DNA from: Alistipes sp.
GTDB taxonomy: Bacteria; Bacteroidota; Bacteroidia; Bacteroidales; Rikenellaceae
Assembly: GCA_017938765.1 (NCBI GenBank)
Contig: JAGBAX010000021.1
Coordinates: 112,294-176,293, forward strand
Direction: 5' to 3'
DNA: 64,000 nucleotides
The notes beneath the pieces are model-generated. The model was not told the DNA's origin. It made no database searches and was given only the letters and a program-made list of their open reading frames with translations. The translations under genes were made by a program, and so were the position numbers. Below, one piece after another: positions 1 through 8,255 of the stretch (its first letter is position 1; each line of letters begins with the position of its first letter).

Positions 1-710
1 ACAATCATATAGTTCATACCTCGGTCGTAGTTACGCTCAAAGCCGTACTTGGTCTTGTACTTCTTGTAGTCATAATCTGCCACTCTATAGCGGGCAAAAA
101 CGCCCACACCCATACCATTAAGGGCCTCATTAGGCAGGCTCAAACGACCATTTGAGAAGTGGCGGAACATAAAGTTAGCACCCACCTCCCATCGCTTGCC
201 GATATGCACCTTGCCGAATACTCCCGCACCAAAGTATGCCATAAAGGGCGAGCTGAGCCAGTTGTTACCTGGGTTATTCACGGGGTCATACTTGTCAGGG
301 TTGTATGTAACGCCAAAGTTTAGCAGATATCCTGCCGAGAAACGCCTTGTGCGCCACAGCGAGCGCTCAAAAGAGCCATAGGCAGAGTATAGATTGCCAA
401 AGCGCGTCTGGTCGCTAAACTGAAAGTTTTCTACTCGCGCCACCGACACTCCTATATCTATCAGTGGAAATCCAAAGGCCTCGGCAAAGGGATTCTCACG
501 CTCTGGAGATGTCTGTATACCTAATGCCACCTCGTAGTTCATATAGCCATACGAGGTGAGGTTTGGTCGGCTTTGTTCAATATCATAACCATACCATCCC
601 TGCGCCGATACAGTAAGGTCTTTGCTGCTCACACCCTTGGCAGCAACACTCTGAACACCCACCAGCACTATGCCGATGAGTAGTAGCGACTGAGTAAGTA
701 GTTTATTCAT
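1..710 (-). CDS. PagL-like acyloxyacyl hydrolase, outer-membrane beta-barrel (3' end outside window)
   Basis: The reading frame starts at the ATG at 708-710 and is open to the window edge, 236 codons. Residues 1-24 look like a signal peptide (hydrophobic core, then VAA). The rest is rich in alternating aromatic and glycine residues, as expected of a small beta-barrel. Near residue 184 it has RHFSNG followed by LPN, which matches the His-x-Ser catalytic motif of PagL, the lipid A 3-O-deacylase family. In PagL the third catalytic residue is a Glu 14 residues after the His; here that position is Asn198, and a Glu lies at +11. Lipid A deacylation is therefore family-based inference, and activity is uncertain. 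The C-terminal strands are missing from the window. Confidence 0.75.
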   Translation of the reverse strand, partial: MNKLLTQSLLLIGIVLVGVQSVAAKGVSSKDLTVSAQGWYGYDIEQSRPNLTSYGYMNYEVALGIQTSPERENPFAEAFGFPLIDIGVSVARVENFQFSDQTRFGNLYSAYGSFERSLWRTRRFSAGYLLNFGVTYNPDKYDPVNNPGNNWLSSPFMAYFGAGVFGKVHIGKRWEVGANFMFRHFSNGRLSLPNEALNGMGVGVFARYRVADYDYKKYKTKYGFERNYDRGMNYMI

Positions 711-722
711 ATAAGTTGACTA

Positions 723-801
723 TGCCGACACCTATGTAAGGCCGTTGGCTTTTTAGAGAACAATATAGACTACCGTCGGCGGAGCCGACACCTCTATAAG
801 G
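723..801. repeat. Short direct repeat of about 19 bp, 60 bp apart
   Basis: The segment GCCGACACCTATGTAAGG near 724-741 recurs as GCCGACACCTCTATAAGG at 784-801. It lies between the PagL-like gene and the HAD phosphatase and leads straight into the heptamer array at 804. No coding frame covers it. Confidence 0.6.
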
Positions 802-803
802 CT

Positions 804-831
804 AATAGCCAATGGCCAACGGCCAATGGCC
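804..831. repeat. Heptamer tandem repeat AAYRGCY, four units
   Basis: Consecutive 7-bp units read AATAGCC, AATGGCC, AACGGCC, AATGGCC. The same degenerate heptamer occurs in other gaps of this window (8235, 13890, 40634, 61740, 62830). This array sits just past the stop codon of the HAD gene on the minus strand. Confidence 0.8.
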
Positions 832-839
832 AAAAATCC

Positions 840-1502
840 CTACCCCAACATCTTCTCAAGGCTATCAATAGTAACGCCCTCAAAGTTTGGCAGCAGTGCT
901 ATATCTCCCAGAGCGGACAAATCCTCTGGCGATATAGAGGATGTTGATAGTGCAACCACCTTACAGCCAGCAGCAAGACCCGCCTTGATGCCCGATATAG
1001 CATCCTCAAAGACCACACAATCCTCTGGAGCAAGTCCCATACGCTCACAGCAGGTGAGGAAAATCTCTGGATGAGGCTTGAAGTTCACCACATCATCACC
1101 GCAGACATAGCCATCAAGTTTAGCATCAAGCTGACCCTCAGACCAGACAAACTCTGCATTTACGCGAGGTGCAGCAGAGCCTACATAGCACTTCACGCCC
1201 TTTGCTTTAGCATCTGCAAGCAGTAAGTCCAGACCCTCAGTAAGGGCGACATGACCAGCATAGAGCTCACGATAGATAGCCTCCTTCTCCTCCGAGAGGT
1301 ACTGAAGTCCAAACTCATCTATAACCCACTGAGGGGCTACATTGAGAAATATCTCGTCGTTATGACGGCCGTAGAAACGGTTTGTCACTGGCTGCAACAG
1401 CTCATAGCCGTGACGCGCCGCCTGCGTATCAAATGCCTTCATATGGTACGGCATATTCTGAATCAGCGTGCCGTCCATATCAAAAATAAGTCCCTTAATC
1501 AT
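840..1502 (-). CDS. HAD-superfamily phosphatase, beta-phosphoglucomutase-like
   Basis: 220 residues. Haloacid dehalogenase motif I is DMDGT at residues 8-12 (Asp8 nucleophile, Asp10 acid/base). Motif II is a Ser in VGSAA near 110, motif III is the Lys of FKPHPE near 141, and motif IV is EDA near 165. Between motifs I and II is a helical cap of the beta-phosphoglucomutase/phosphatase type. The protein is cytoplasmic; the substrate, probably a sugar phosphate or similar small phosphoester, cannot be read from sequence. It starts 7 bp after the aroB stop, so the two are probably co-transcribed. Confidence 0.85.
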   Translation of the reverse strand: MIKGLIFDMDGTLIQNMPYHMKAFDTQAARHGYELLQPVTNRFYGRHNDEIFLNVAPQWVIDEFGLQYLSEEKEAIYRELYAGHVALTEGLDLLLADAKAKGVKCYVGSAAPRVNAEFVWSEGQLDAKLDGYVCGDDVVNFKPHPEIFLTCCERMGLAPEDCVVFEDAISGIKAGLAAGCKVVALSTSSISPEDLSALGDIALLPNFEGVTIDSLEKMLG

Positions 1503-1508
1503 ATCTCA

Positions 1509-2516
1509 CTATTTATTAAACATCTCTTCTAACTCCACCAATGTCACAGCCATATCCTTGACCTCTCCGATAGCTGTCGGCACAATAAGGTGCAGAGTGC
1601 TATTCTCGCGCTTCTTATCCTTGCCTATAGCCTCCATAAGGTCGGCAGTAAATGGAAAGGCAACCTTGAAGCCGTAACTCTCAAAAAGCCTTACGATACG
1701 CTCCGCTTCGTTGCCACTCAATAGTCCATTGCTACAAGCCATACGCGCCACCATAACAGTACCAAAGGCCACAGCCTCGCCGTGATTGTAGTAGTTCCCT
1801 GGCCTACTCTCTATGGCGTGAGCAAGAGTATGTCCGAGGTTAAGCACGCGACGAAGACCCGCCTCGCGCTCATCCTTTGAGACAATATCAAGTTTTATCT
1901 CTACCGCCCTCCTTACAACCTCCTCAAGAGCCTGTAGGTTATCCCTCCAGTAGTCTACACTCTTATCCTCAAGCACCTTAAAGAGCATCGGGTCGCAGAT
2001 AATTGCCGCCTTGATAATCTCGGCAAGGCCTGCGCAGAACTCTCTTATGGGCAGTGTTTTGAGCAGCTGTACATCGCAAACGACAAACTTCGGCTGGCAG
2101 AAAGTGCCTACCATATTCTTATACCCAGCCACATTGACACCGTTCTTACCACCTATAGCTGCATCTACCTGCGCCAGAAGCGTTGTTGCCACAAAACCAA
2201 ACTCCACACCGCGCATATATGTTGAGGCTACAAAGCCAGTGATATCTGTCACTATGCCGCCACCAACGCCTACAATCATCGTATGACGGTCAGCACCCCT
2301 ACTGATAAGCTCACAGTATACCTGCTCTGCGCTCTCAAGGCTCTTGTTCCTCTCGCCCGTACCTATAATGATATGTTCATACTGCTGTATAAGCTCACCA
2401 CAGCACTCACAGAGATTTTCGTCCGTAATAACAATAACCCTACGACCAGCCGTCAGTTCCTTGAGAAGATTTACCGCCCTGCCGACATAAACATAGCTAT
2501 TATCTATTCTACCCAT
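1509..2516 (-). CDS. aroB: 3-dehydroquinate synthase
   Basis: The enzyme converts DAHP to 3-dehydroquinate, the second step of the shikimate pathway, in the cytoplasm. Visible signatures are the glycine-rich NAD site GVGGGIVTDITGF, the segment AQVDAAIGGKNGVN, and the metal-binding LNLGHTLAHAIE. A longer frame begins at 2570, but its extra 18 residues look like a false signal peptide and the start lies upstream of a TACTTTTG box at 2557-2550. The ATG at 2514-2516 (protein MGRIDNSYVYVG) is the likely start and gives 335 residues. The HAD gene follows closely. Confidence 0.92.
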   Translation of the reverse strand: MGRIDNSYVYVGRAVNLLKELTAGRRVIVITDENLCECCGELIQQYEHIIIGTGERNKSLESAEQVYCELISRGADRHTMIVGVGGGIVTDITGFVASTYMRGVEFGFVATTLLAQVDAAIGGKNGVNVAGYKNMVGTFCQPKFVVCDVQLLKTLPIREFCAGLAEIIKAAIICDPMLFKVLEDKSVDYWRDNLQALEEVVRRAVEIKLDIVSKDEREAGLRRVLNLGHTLAHAIESRPGNYYNHGEAVAFGTVMVARMACSNGLLSGNEAERIVRLFESYGFKVAFPFTADLMEAIGKDKKRENSTLHLIVPTAIGEVKDMAVTLVELEEMFNK

Positions 2517-2549
2517 AACTTTTGCAACTGTTGAGGTTAAAATGATAGA

Positions 2550-2557
2550 CAAAAGTA
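2550..2557 (-). promoter_or_regulatory. aroB promoter -7 box
   Basis: On the minus strand the sequence reads TACTTTTG, a match to the Bacteroidetes -7 consensus TAnnTTTG, 33 bp before the chosen aroB ATG. It lies inside the longer alternative frame, which argues against that start. Confidence 0.6.
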
Positions 2558-2580
2558 ATACATTTTTCATAGAAAATTGC

Positions 2581-2588
2581 TAACTTTG
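2581..2588 (+). promoter_or_regulatory. typA promoter -7 box
   Basis: TAACTTTG matches TAnnTTTG and ends 20 bp before the typA ATG at 2609. The aroB box at 2550 points the other way, so this is a divergent promoter region. Confidence 0.65.
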
Positions 2589-2608
2589 CGCGTTAAATAT
2601 CTTTTTTT

Positions 2609-4408
2609 ATGCAGAAACTAAGAAATATCGCAATCATCGCCCACGTAGATCACGGCAAGACTACGCTGGTAGACAAGATGATTCTGGCTGGCAACCTGCT
2701 CCGCGAGGCCTCAAAGACAGGCGAGTTGGTGCTGGACAATAACGACATTGAGCGTGAACGAGGCATTACCATTCTGTCAAAGAATGTCTCGGTGATATAC
2801 AAGGATTACAAAATCAATATCATTGACACCCCAGGTCACGCCGACTTTGGTGGCGAGGTGGAGCGCGTGCTCAATATGTGTGACGGTGTGCTGCTGCTTG
2901 TAGATGCCTTTGAGGGCACTATGCCTCAGACCCGCTTTGTGCTTCAGAAGGCGCTTATGCTGGGCAAGAAGCCTATCGTTGTTATCAATAAGGTAGACAA
3001 GCCAAACTGCCGCCCAGAGGTTGTAAACGAGCAGGTCTTTGACCTTATGTTTACCCTTGATGCCACAGAGGAGCAGCTTGACTATAAGACTATCTACGGC
3101 TCGGCAAAGCAGGGCTGGATGTCGCATAAGTGGAACGAGAAGACCGACTCTATTCAGCCGCTTCTTGACGCTATCATTGACGAGATACCAGAGCCACAAA
3201 CTGCCGAGGGTACACCGCAGATGCTTATCACCTCGCTTGAGTACTCATCCTATATCGGCCGTATTGCTGTAGGTAAACTCACTCGCGGAAACCTTGTATC
3301 GGGTCAGACCGTGACTCTTGCAAAGCGCGATGGCGTTACACGAGTAAAGACCAAGATTAAGGAGCTGATGGTCTTTGAGGGACTGGGTAAGAAGAAGGTT
3401 GACAGAGTAGAGTGTGGCGAGATTTGCGCCCTTGTTGGCATTGAGGGCTTTGAGATTGGCGATACTATCTGCGATGCGGAGAATCCAGAGCCACTGCCAC
3501 CAATCAAGATTGACGAGCCGACAATGTCTATGCTCTTTACCATTAACAACTCCCCATTCTTTGGCAAGGATGGTAAGTATGTCACCTCGCGCCACATCAA
3601 GGAGCGCCTTGACCACGAGCTTGAGAAGAACCTCGCCCTGCGCGTAGAGCCTGGTCAGAATGCAGACTCGTTTGTTGTCTACGGTCGTGGTGTGCTGCAC
3701 CTTTCAGTGCTTATTGAGACTATGCGCCGTGAGGGCTATGAGCTGCAAGTAGGTCAGCCAAAGGTAATTATCAAGCAGATTGACGGACAAAAGTGCGAGC
3801 CTATTGAGGAGATGACAATTGACTGCCCAGATGAGGTTGCAGGAACAGTTATTGAGTTATCAACACGCCGCAAGGGTGTGCTTACCAATATGGAGTCTAA
3901 CAACGGCCGTACACGCCTTGAGTTTGACATCCCTTCACGAGGCATTATCGGTCTGCGCTCCAATATGCTTACAGCAACGGCTGGCGAGGCTATTATGTCA
4001 CACCGTCTGAAGGGCTTTGAGCCCTATGTTGGCGATATTGAGATGCGCACAAACGGCTCTATTATCGCTTCTGAGACTGGTACGGCATACGCCTACTCTA
4101 TTGACAAACTTCAGGACCGAGGTCGCTTCTTCATCTCTCCTATGGAGGAGGTCTATATGGGTCAGGTTATCGGCGAGCATACTCGTGGCAACGACATTAC
4201 AGTCAATGTCACCAAGTCCAAGCAGCTGACCAATATGCGCGCATCAGGCTCTGACGAGAAGGCCTCTATCGCTCCACCGAAGGTCTTTACCCTTGAGGAG
4301 GCGCTTGAGTATATCAAGGAGGATGAGTATGTTGAGGTAACACCAAAGGCTATGCGCCTGCGAAAGATACTCCTCAATGAAGTAGACCGTAAACGAGCAG
4401 CTAAATAA
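2609..4408 (+). CDS. typA: Ribosome-associated translational GTPase TypA/BipA
   Basis: 599 residues, the usual family length. The G domain comes first: G1 AHVDHGKTT, G2 with RERGITI, G3 DTPGHADF and G4 NKVD. EF-G-like domains II, III and V and the TypA-specific C-terminus follow. TypA binds the 70S ribosome in an EF-G-like way and supports ribosome assembly and stress growth, particularly at low temperature. It starts the rightward series; the DUF362 lipoprotein begins 12 bp after its stop, so read-through into that operon is likely. Confidence 0.97.
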   Translation: MQKLRNIAIIAHVDHGKTTLVDKMILAGNLLREASKTGELVLDNNDIERERGITILSKNVSVIYKDYKINIIDTPGHADFGGEVERVLNMCDGVLLLVDAFEGTMPQTRFVLQKALMLGKKPIVVINKVDKPNCRPEVVNEQVFDLMFTLDATEEQLDYKTIYGSAKQGWMSHKWNEKTDSIQPLLDAIIDEIPEPQTAEGTPQMLITSLEYSSYIGRIAVGKLTRGNLVSGQTVTLAKRDGVTRVKTKIKELMVFEGLGKKKVDRVECGEICALVGIEGFEIGDTICDAENPEPLPPIKIDEPTMSMLFTINNSPFFGKDGKYVTSRHIKERLDHELEKNLALRVEPGQNADSFVVYGRGVLHLSVLIETMRREGYELQVGQPKVIIKQIDGQKCEPIEEMTIDCPDEVAGTVIELSTRRKGVLTNMESNNGRTRLEFDIPSRGIIGLRSNMLTATAGEAIMSHRLKGFEPYVGDIEMRTNGSIIASETGTAYAYSIDKLQDRGRFFISPMEEVYMGQVIGEHTRGNDITVNVTKSKQLTNMRASGSDEKASIAPPKVFTLEEALEYIKEDEYVEVTPKAMRLRKILLNEVDRKRAAK

Positions 4409-4420
4409 CAACCTAAAAAT

Positions 4421-5389
4421 ATGAAAAAGTTAATACTTGCAATTATGGCAACAGCAGCGATGTTTGGTTGTGCATCTACTCCAAAGAGTGAGGCAACCCC
4501 TGCAAAGGTCTATATGACCACCGATATTTCAGCCGAGGGTCTTGTGCGTGTATACGAGGCACTTGGTGTTGAGGCTACTGGCAAGGTAGCCGTAAAGATT
4601 AGCACAGGCGAGCCTGGTGGTAAGAACTACCTCAAGCCAGCTCTTATCAAGGACCTTGTTCAGAAGGTTGGCGGCACTATCGTTGAGTGTAACACAGCCT
4701 ATGCAGGTCGCCGCAACACTACCGAGGCGCACCTTGAGGCTGCTCGTGAGCACGGATTCTTTGACATTGCCAATGTAGACATTATGGATGCCGAGGGGGA
4801 GATTAAGATTCCTGTCAAGGATACAACCCACATCAAGTACAACATCGTGGGTAAGAACTTGGCTTCTTACGACTTTATGATTAACCTTGCGCACTTCAAG
4901 GGTCACGCTATGGGAGGCTTTGGTGGCGTGCTGAAGAATCAGTCTATCGGCAACGCATCCTCTCGCGGTAAGGCGTACATCCACTCTGCGGGTCGCAATG
5001 AGGAGGTGGCAAAGATTTGGAAGTTCACTGACGACCAGATTGGCTTCCTTGAGTCTATGGCTGCTGCAGCACAGTCTGTTCACGACTACTTTGGTAATGG
5101 CGAGCGCATTATCTACATCAATGTGATGAACAATATGTCTATTGACTGCGACTGCGACTCACACCCTGCAGACCCACTGCTCAAGGATGTAGGTATCCTT
5201 GCATCTACAGACCCAGTGGCTCTTGATAAGGCTTGCCTTGACATTGTCTTCAACATTGAGCCTACTGAGGGTAACGACAACGGCCCACTGCTTGAGCGCA
5301 TCGCCTCAAAGCACGGTACTCACATCGTTGACTACGCCGAGCAAATAGGCCTTGGCTCAAAGCAGTACGAGCTGGTAAATATTGACTGA
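4421..5389 (+). CDS. DUF362-domain lipoprotein
   Basis: 322 residues. The first 17 residues are a lipoprotein signal ending at Cys17 (lipobox MFGC), so the mature protein is probably anchored in the envelope. The body matches the DUF362 family: YMTTD near the start, KISTGEPGGKNYL, NLAHFKGHAMGGFGGVLKN, and a late TDPVALDKACLDIV. Some DUF362 proteins carry [4Fe-4S] domains; none is present here, and the biochemical role is unknown. The gene ends in UGA at 5387-5389. The same frame stays open for another 177 codons, described as the next feature. Confidence 0.85.
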   Translation: MKKLILAIMATAAMFGCASTPKSEATPAKVYMTTDISAEGLVRVYEALGVEATGKVAVKISTGEPGGKNYLKPALIKDLVQKVGGTIVECNTAYAGRRNTTEAHLEAAREHGFFDIANVDIMDAEGEIKIPVKDTTHIKYNIVGKNLASYDFMINLAHFKGHAMGGFGGVLKNQSIGNASSRGKAYIHSAGRNEEVAKIWKFTDDQIGFLESMAAAAQSVHDYFGNGERIIYINVMNNMSIDCDCDSHPADPLLKDVGILASTDPVALDKACLDIVFNIEPTEGNDNGPLLERIASKHGTHIVDYAEQIGLGSKQYELVNID

Positions 5390-5923
5390 ATAGCACAACG
5401 GGCAGCCGTTACACGCATCGTTGAGTCACATCCCAAGGCTACGCTGCAGGATATCTACAAGAGTTGCTTTCAGGACCGCTTTGGTGTAGCACACGCACTG
5501 ACAGATAGAGAGCGTGTTGTTGAGTATATCAAGCGTGAGACCGAGAGTGCTGTAACCTTTGAGACCGACTATGCAGAGCCGTGTGGCTGGCGCGGTAACT
5601 TTGTCCGCATAAACCTCAAGGCTGTTGCTGAAGGTAAAATCTCGGCCGAGACCCTCGCCGATGCCTTTATAGCGAGTGCTATTGAGGTTACAGAGGCCGA
5701 CTTGGAGGCGTGGAAGTGCGAGTGGCAGAGGATTGAGAGTTGCGTACGCGGCATCTACCCTACCCTTGAGGGTCTTGAGGAAGATAGCAAGGCTATAGCG
5801 CAGTTACTATCCGAGGGCAAGTATGTTATGCACCACAGCTGTCACTATAACGCCGCCTATGCACCCCACTACCGCATAGTGAGCCGTAAAGAGTACGAGA
5901 AACTTAAAAATATACTAAAATGA
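5390..5923 (+). CDS. Start-less conserved ORF in frame behind the DUF362 UGA stop (possible readthrough fusion or damaged start)
   Basis: The frame is open from immediately after the UGA at 5387-5389 to the TGA at 5921-5923, 177 codons. It contains no ATG or GTG, and its first TTG is at 5702, well inside the conserved part. Landmarks are HPKATLQDIYKSCFQDRFG, EPCGWRGNFVRINLK, and MHHSCHYNAAYAPHYRIVSR near the end. From memory, this pattern matches a conserved uncharacterised Bacteroides protein that normally has its own ATG. The stop overlaps the metallophosphoesterase start as ATGA, which suggests that this frame is translated. Options are UGA readthrough, a non-standard start such as ATA at 5390, a deletion that removed the start codon, or a sequence error. 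Confidence 0.6.
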   Translation: MAQRAAVTRIVESHPKATLQDIYKSCFQDRFGVAHALTDRERVVEYIKRETESAVTFETDYAEPCGWRGNFVRINLKAVAEGKISAETLADAFIASAIEVTEADLEAWKCEWQRIESCVRGIYPTLEGLEEDSKAIAQLLSEGKYVMHHSCHYNAAYAPHYRIVSRKEYEKLKNILK

Positions 5924-7512
5924 GAAAACTAATCACTTCACTTGTAGCCATTTTGGGCATAACTGCCTACGCTACAGCACAGACTGCCGATGTATCGGGT
6001 ACTATCCGCACCACAGCAGGCACTCCTATCTCGGGTGTTGTCGTAACAGACGGATATACCGTAACAGCAACCGATGCCGAGGGTAAGTACTCCTTCAACC
6101 GACACGAGGAGGCTGCCTATGTCTACTACTCTATCCCTGCAGAGTATCGCGTACCACTTCGTCAGGGTCACCCTTGCTTCTACAAGAAGCTCACTGACGA
6201 CAAGGTCTACGACTTTGTTCTCCATCCACTTAAGGGCGGAGCAGAAAAGGACTTCCGCCTTATTATGGTTGCCGACCCGCAGTGTCAGAATCTGCGCCAT
6301 GTATACCGTTTCCACTCCGAGACCGCGCCAGATTTGCGCAAGACTGCCAAGAAGAGCAAGACCCCTTGCTACGCTGTCTCATTAGGCGATATTGTCTACT
6401 CTGAGGGTCCTCGCAATGCTAACTACCTTATGCCGATGATTAAGGAGGAGATGAGAGCCGAGAATATCGGTATGCCGATGTTCCAGACCATTGGTAACCA
6501 CGACTGCGACTATGAGCCAGTGGCTACGGGCAAGCGCAACTCTACCCCTACAGTGCGCCTGCAGCGTATGTTTGAGGCTACCTTTGGTCCTATAGACTAC
6601 TCTTGGAATCGTGGTAATGTGCATATCGTGAGTATGAACGACATTGTCTACGACGATATCAACAACTTCAAGAAGTATCACGGCGACTTTACCGACAAGC
6701 AGGTAGAGTGGCTGCGTAAGGATTTGAGCTATGTGTCAAAGGATAAGATGGTTGTCTTCTGCGTACACATCCCATTAGAGCATATGCGCAAATCTCCTCG
6801 CGTGCAGGCTGTGCTGAAGATGCTCTCGGAGTATGCCGAGTGTAAGATTATGTCGGGACACACCCACTACACCCGCCGCTATACCCACAAGAATGGCATC
6901 CACGAGTATATCCTCGGTGCTGCATCTGGCTGCTGGTGGTGGAGCCGTAACAATGGCGACGGAACACCTAACGGCTACGGCATCTTTGATATCAAGGATG
7001 GCCGCCTTGCAGACCACCGCTATAAGGGTACAGGCTTTGATATTGACTACCAGCTGCGCCTCTATCGCGGAAATGCGACCTTTGGAGGCAAGCACGAGCA
7101 GCCTACACTGCCATTTGGTGCTGATAAGATTCTTGCCAATGTGTGGTTTGCAGATAAGGATTGGAAGGTAGAGCTTTATGAGGATGGCAAGCTGTCGGGC
7201 GAGATGAAGAAGATGAAGCCATCTCCATTTCGCGGTGATGAACACCCAAGCCTTGAGTCAAGCAAGGACTGGTGGGCTATCGGCTACCATACGGGCGTTG
7301 TTGGTCGCGGACATAAGAAGGGTAGCACCCGTAAGAACTACTGCGTACCTTGCCACCATATGTATATCTATACGCTCAAAAACCCTAACGCGAAGGTTAA
7401 GGTTGTAGCCACCGACGACAAGGGCCGCAAGTATACCTGCGACTATGTCATTGAAAATGCCGACTATAGCCTCGCTGCCCCAAAGGAGTATAAGACGACT
7501 GAGGTCTGGTAG
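5920..7512 (+). CDS. Secreted calcineurin-like metallophosphoesterase (three-domain Bacteroidetes type)
   Basis: 530 residues with a signal peptide of about 20 residues ending AYATA. An N-terminal beta-sandwich (about 24-105, MetallophosN type) precedes the catalytic domain. Metal-ligand motifs are VADPQ (near 117), GD (near 156), GNHDCD (near 192), a His in FCVHIPLEH and GHTHYTRRY. A C-terminal beta domain (MetallophosC type) follows from about 365. The first motif has DPQ rather than DxH, so Gln replaces the usual His ligand. The enzyme probably hydrolyses phosphoesters in the periplasm or at the cell surface; the substrate is unknown. Its ATG overlaps the preceding stop, indicating translational coupling. 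Confidence 0.87.
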   Translation: MRKLITSLVAILGITAYATAQTADVSGTIRTTAGTPISGVVVTDGYTVTATDAEGKYSFNRHEEAAYVYYSIPAEYRVPLRQGHPCFYKKLTDDKVYDFVLHPLKGGAEKDFRLIMVADPQCQNLRHVYRFHSETAPDLRKTAKKSKTPCYAVSLGDIVYSEGPRNANYLMPMIKEEMRAENIGMPMFQTIGNHDCDYEPVATGKRNSTPTVRLQRMFEATFGPIDYSWNRGNVHIVSMNDIVYDDINNFKKYHGDFTDKQVEWLRKDLSYVSKDKMVVFCVHIPLEHMRKSPRVQAVLKMLSEYAECKIMSGHTHYTRRYTHKNGIHEYILGAASGCWWWSRNNGDGTPNGYGIFDIKDGRLADHRYKGTGFDIDYQLRLYRGNATFGGKHEQPTLPFGADKILANVWFADKDWKVELYEDGKLSGEMKKMKPSPFRGDEHPSLESSKDWWAIGYHTGVVGRGHKKGSTRKNYCVPCHHMYIYTLKNPNAKVKVVATDDKGRKYTCDYVIENADYSLAAPKEYKTTEVW

Positions 7513-7528
7513 GATAACGCAGAACAGA

Positions 7529-7598
7529 GAATTTAGGGAGTTTAGTGAAGTTAGAGTCAATCTCCAACCTCATTAAACTCCCTAATCTCATTAAATTC
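7529..7598. repeat. Inverted arrays of a degenerate 9-mer, GARTTTARK
   Basis: Three forward units (GAATTTAGG, GAGTTTAGT, GAAGTTAGA; 7529-7555) are followed by four units in reverse complement (7563-7598). The two halves can pair into a long imperfect hairpin. It lies between two convergent genes and may serve as a shared 3' end. A closely similar array is at 62872-62932. Confidence 0.65.
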
Positions 7599-7608
7599 TC
7601 TTTGTAAG

Positions 7609-8106
7609 TTACTCTGTCACTGCTCGGCGGCTCTTTTTGCGCATATCAATTATTGCTATCTGCGCCTTTGTCTGTTGTTTGACTCGGTAGAGTTTGTAGC
7701 TACAGAACAGAAACACAATCCACATCACTGCTGACCACGCGCAGATGTGCCACATGCGCTCCCAGTTGCTATTTATGCCCGTAAGGTATAGTATCATCGG
7801 TGTAGCAGTCCACGTAACGGCTGTCATCCCCGTTGCCCAGGCAGAACGGCTCCAGCGAGACATAGGACATAGCTTGTGATAGTATCGGTAGAAGCTACAG
7901 ATAATCAGCACTATAGCAACAGAGGTAATAACCTCCTCCTTATAGGGAAAGTCGGCAACCCAACTGAACTTATCAGCTCTGACAACCATTATCGTGGCAA
8001 GACAGAGCATCAAATCTGCCCAACTGAGTTTTCCACTATCAGGGTCGGGCTTGGAGAGTCTACGCCCCTTATTACCCCAACCAAAGAATTTACCACTGCG
8101 TTTCAT
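7609..8106 (-). CDS. Predicted multi-pass membrane protein, paralogue of the neighbour at 8240-8740
   Basis: 165 residues from the ATG at 8104-8106; a TTG 12 bp upstream is less likely. I see about four hydrophobic segments (roughly residues 30-46, 62-78, 93-111, 121-140) and a basic cytoplasmic tail containing AIIDMRKKSRR. It shares with the next gene the pattern PxxLYLTG/E, W-I-F near the last helix, and the tail AxIDM(R/K)xxxRR, so the two look like duplicates. No function is recognised. Its position behind the SPFH/RHH genes suggests a shared membrane role, but a 133-bp gap separates it from them. Confidence 0.6.
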   Translation of the reverse strand: MKRSGKFFGWGNKGRRLSKPDPDSGKLSWADLMLCLATIMVVRADKFSWVADFPYKEEVITSVAIVLIICSFYRYYHKLCPMSRWSRSAWATGMTAVTWTATPMILYLTGINSNWERMWHICAWSAVMWIVFLFCSYKLYRVKQQTKAQIAIIDMRKKSRRAVTE

Positions 8107-8234
8107 AGCAAGTATCAATTTGTTCTGACTGTTATCTGTACTCTAAAAAGGCTAACGCCGCGATTAAGCCGAGAGCAGAGACTGCTTGCAGGCTTTGCCG
8201 AGGCGGAGCGGTGAAGGGTCGCCAAAGGCGAGCC

Positions 8235-8255
8235 AACGGCTAATAGCCAATAGCC
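8235..8255. repeat. Heptamer tandem repeat AAYRGCY, three units
   Basis: Units AACGGCT, AATAGCC, AATAGCC. The array overlaps the end of the membrane-protein gene at 8240, whose last codons and stop fall inside it. This suggests the array expanded at the gene's 3' end. Confidence 0.7.

Noticed and set aside
2517-2570. N-terminal extension of AroB that looks like a signal peptide
   Set aside because: It contains the TACTTTTG promoter box, AroB is cytoplasmic, and the protein is complete from the ATG at 2516.
3245-3700. Minus-strand ORFs inside typA and similar antisense ORFs inside other long genes
   Set aside because: They are shadow frames of strongly conserved genes, with no promoters and no family features.
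5702-5923. Small gene starting at the TTG at 5702
   Set aside because: The conserved sequence continues upstream in the same frame to 5390, so a TTG start here would cut the domain in half.
4421-5923. UGA read as selenocysteine or as a reassigned sense codon
   Set aside because: The UGA is not in a redox motif, no SECIS-like element was evident, and other genes here end normally in UGA.
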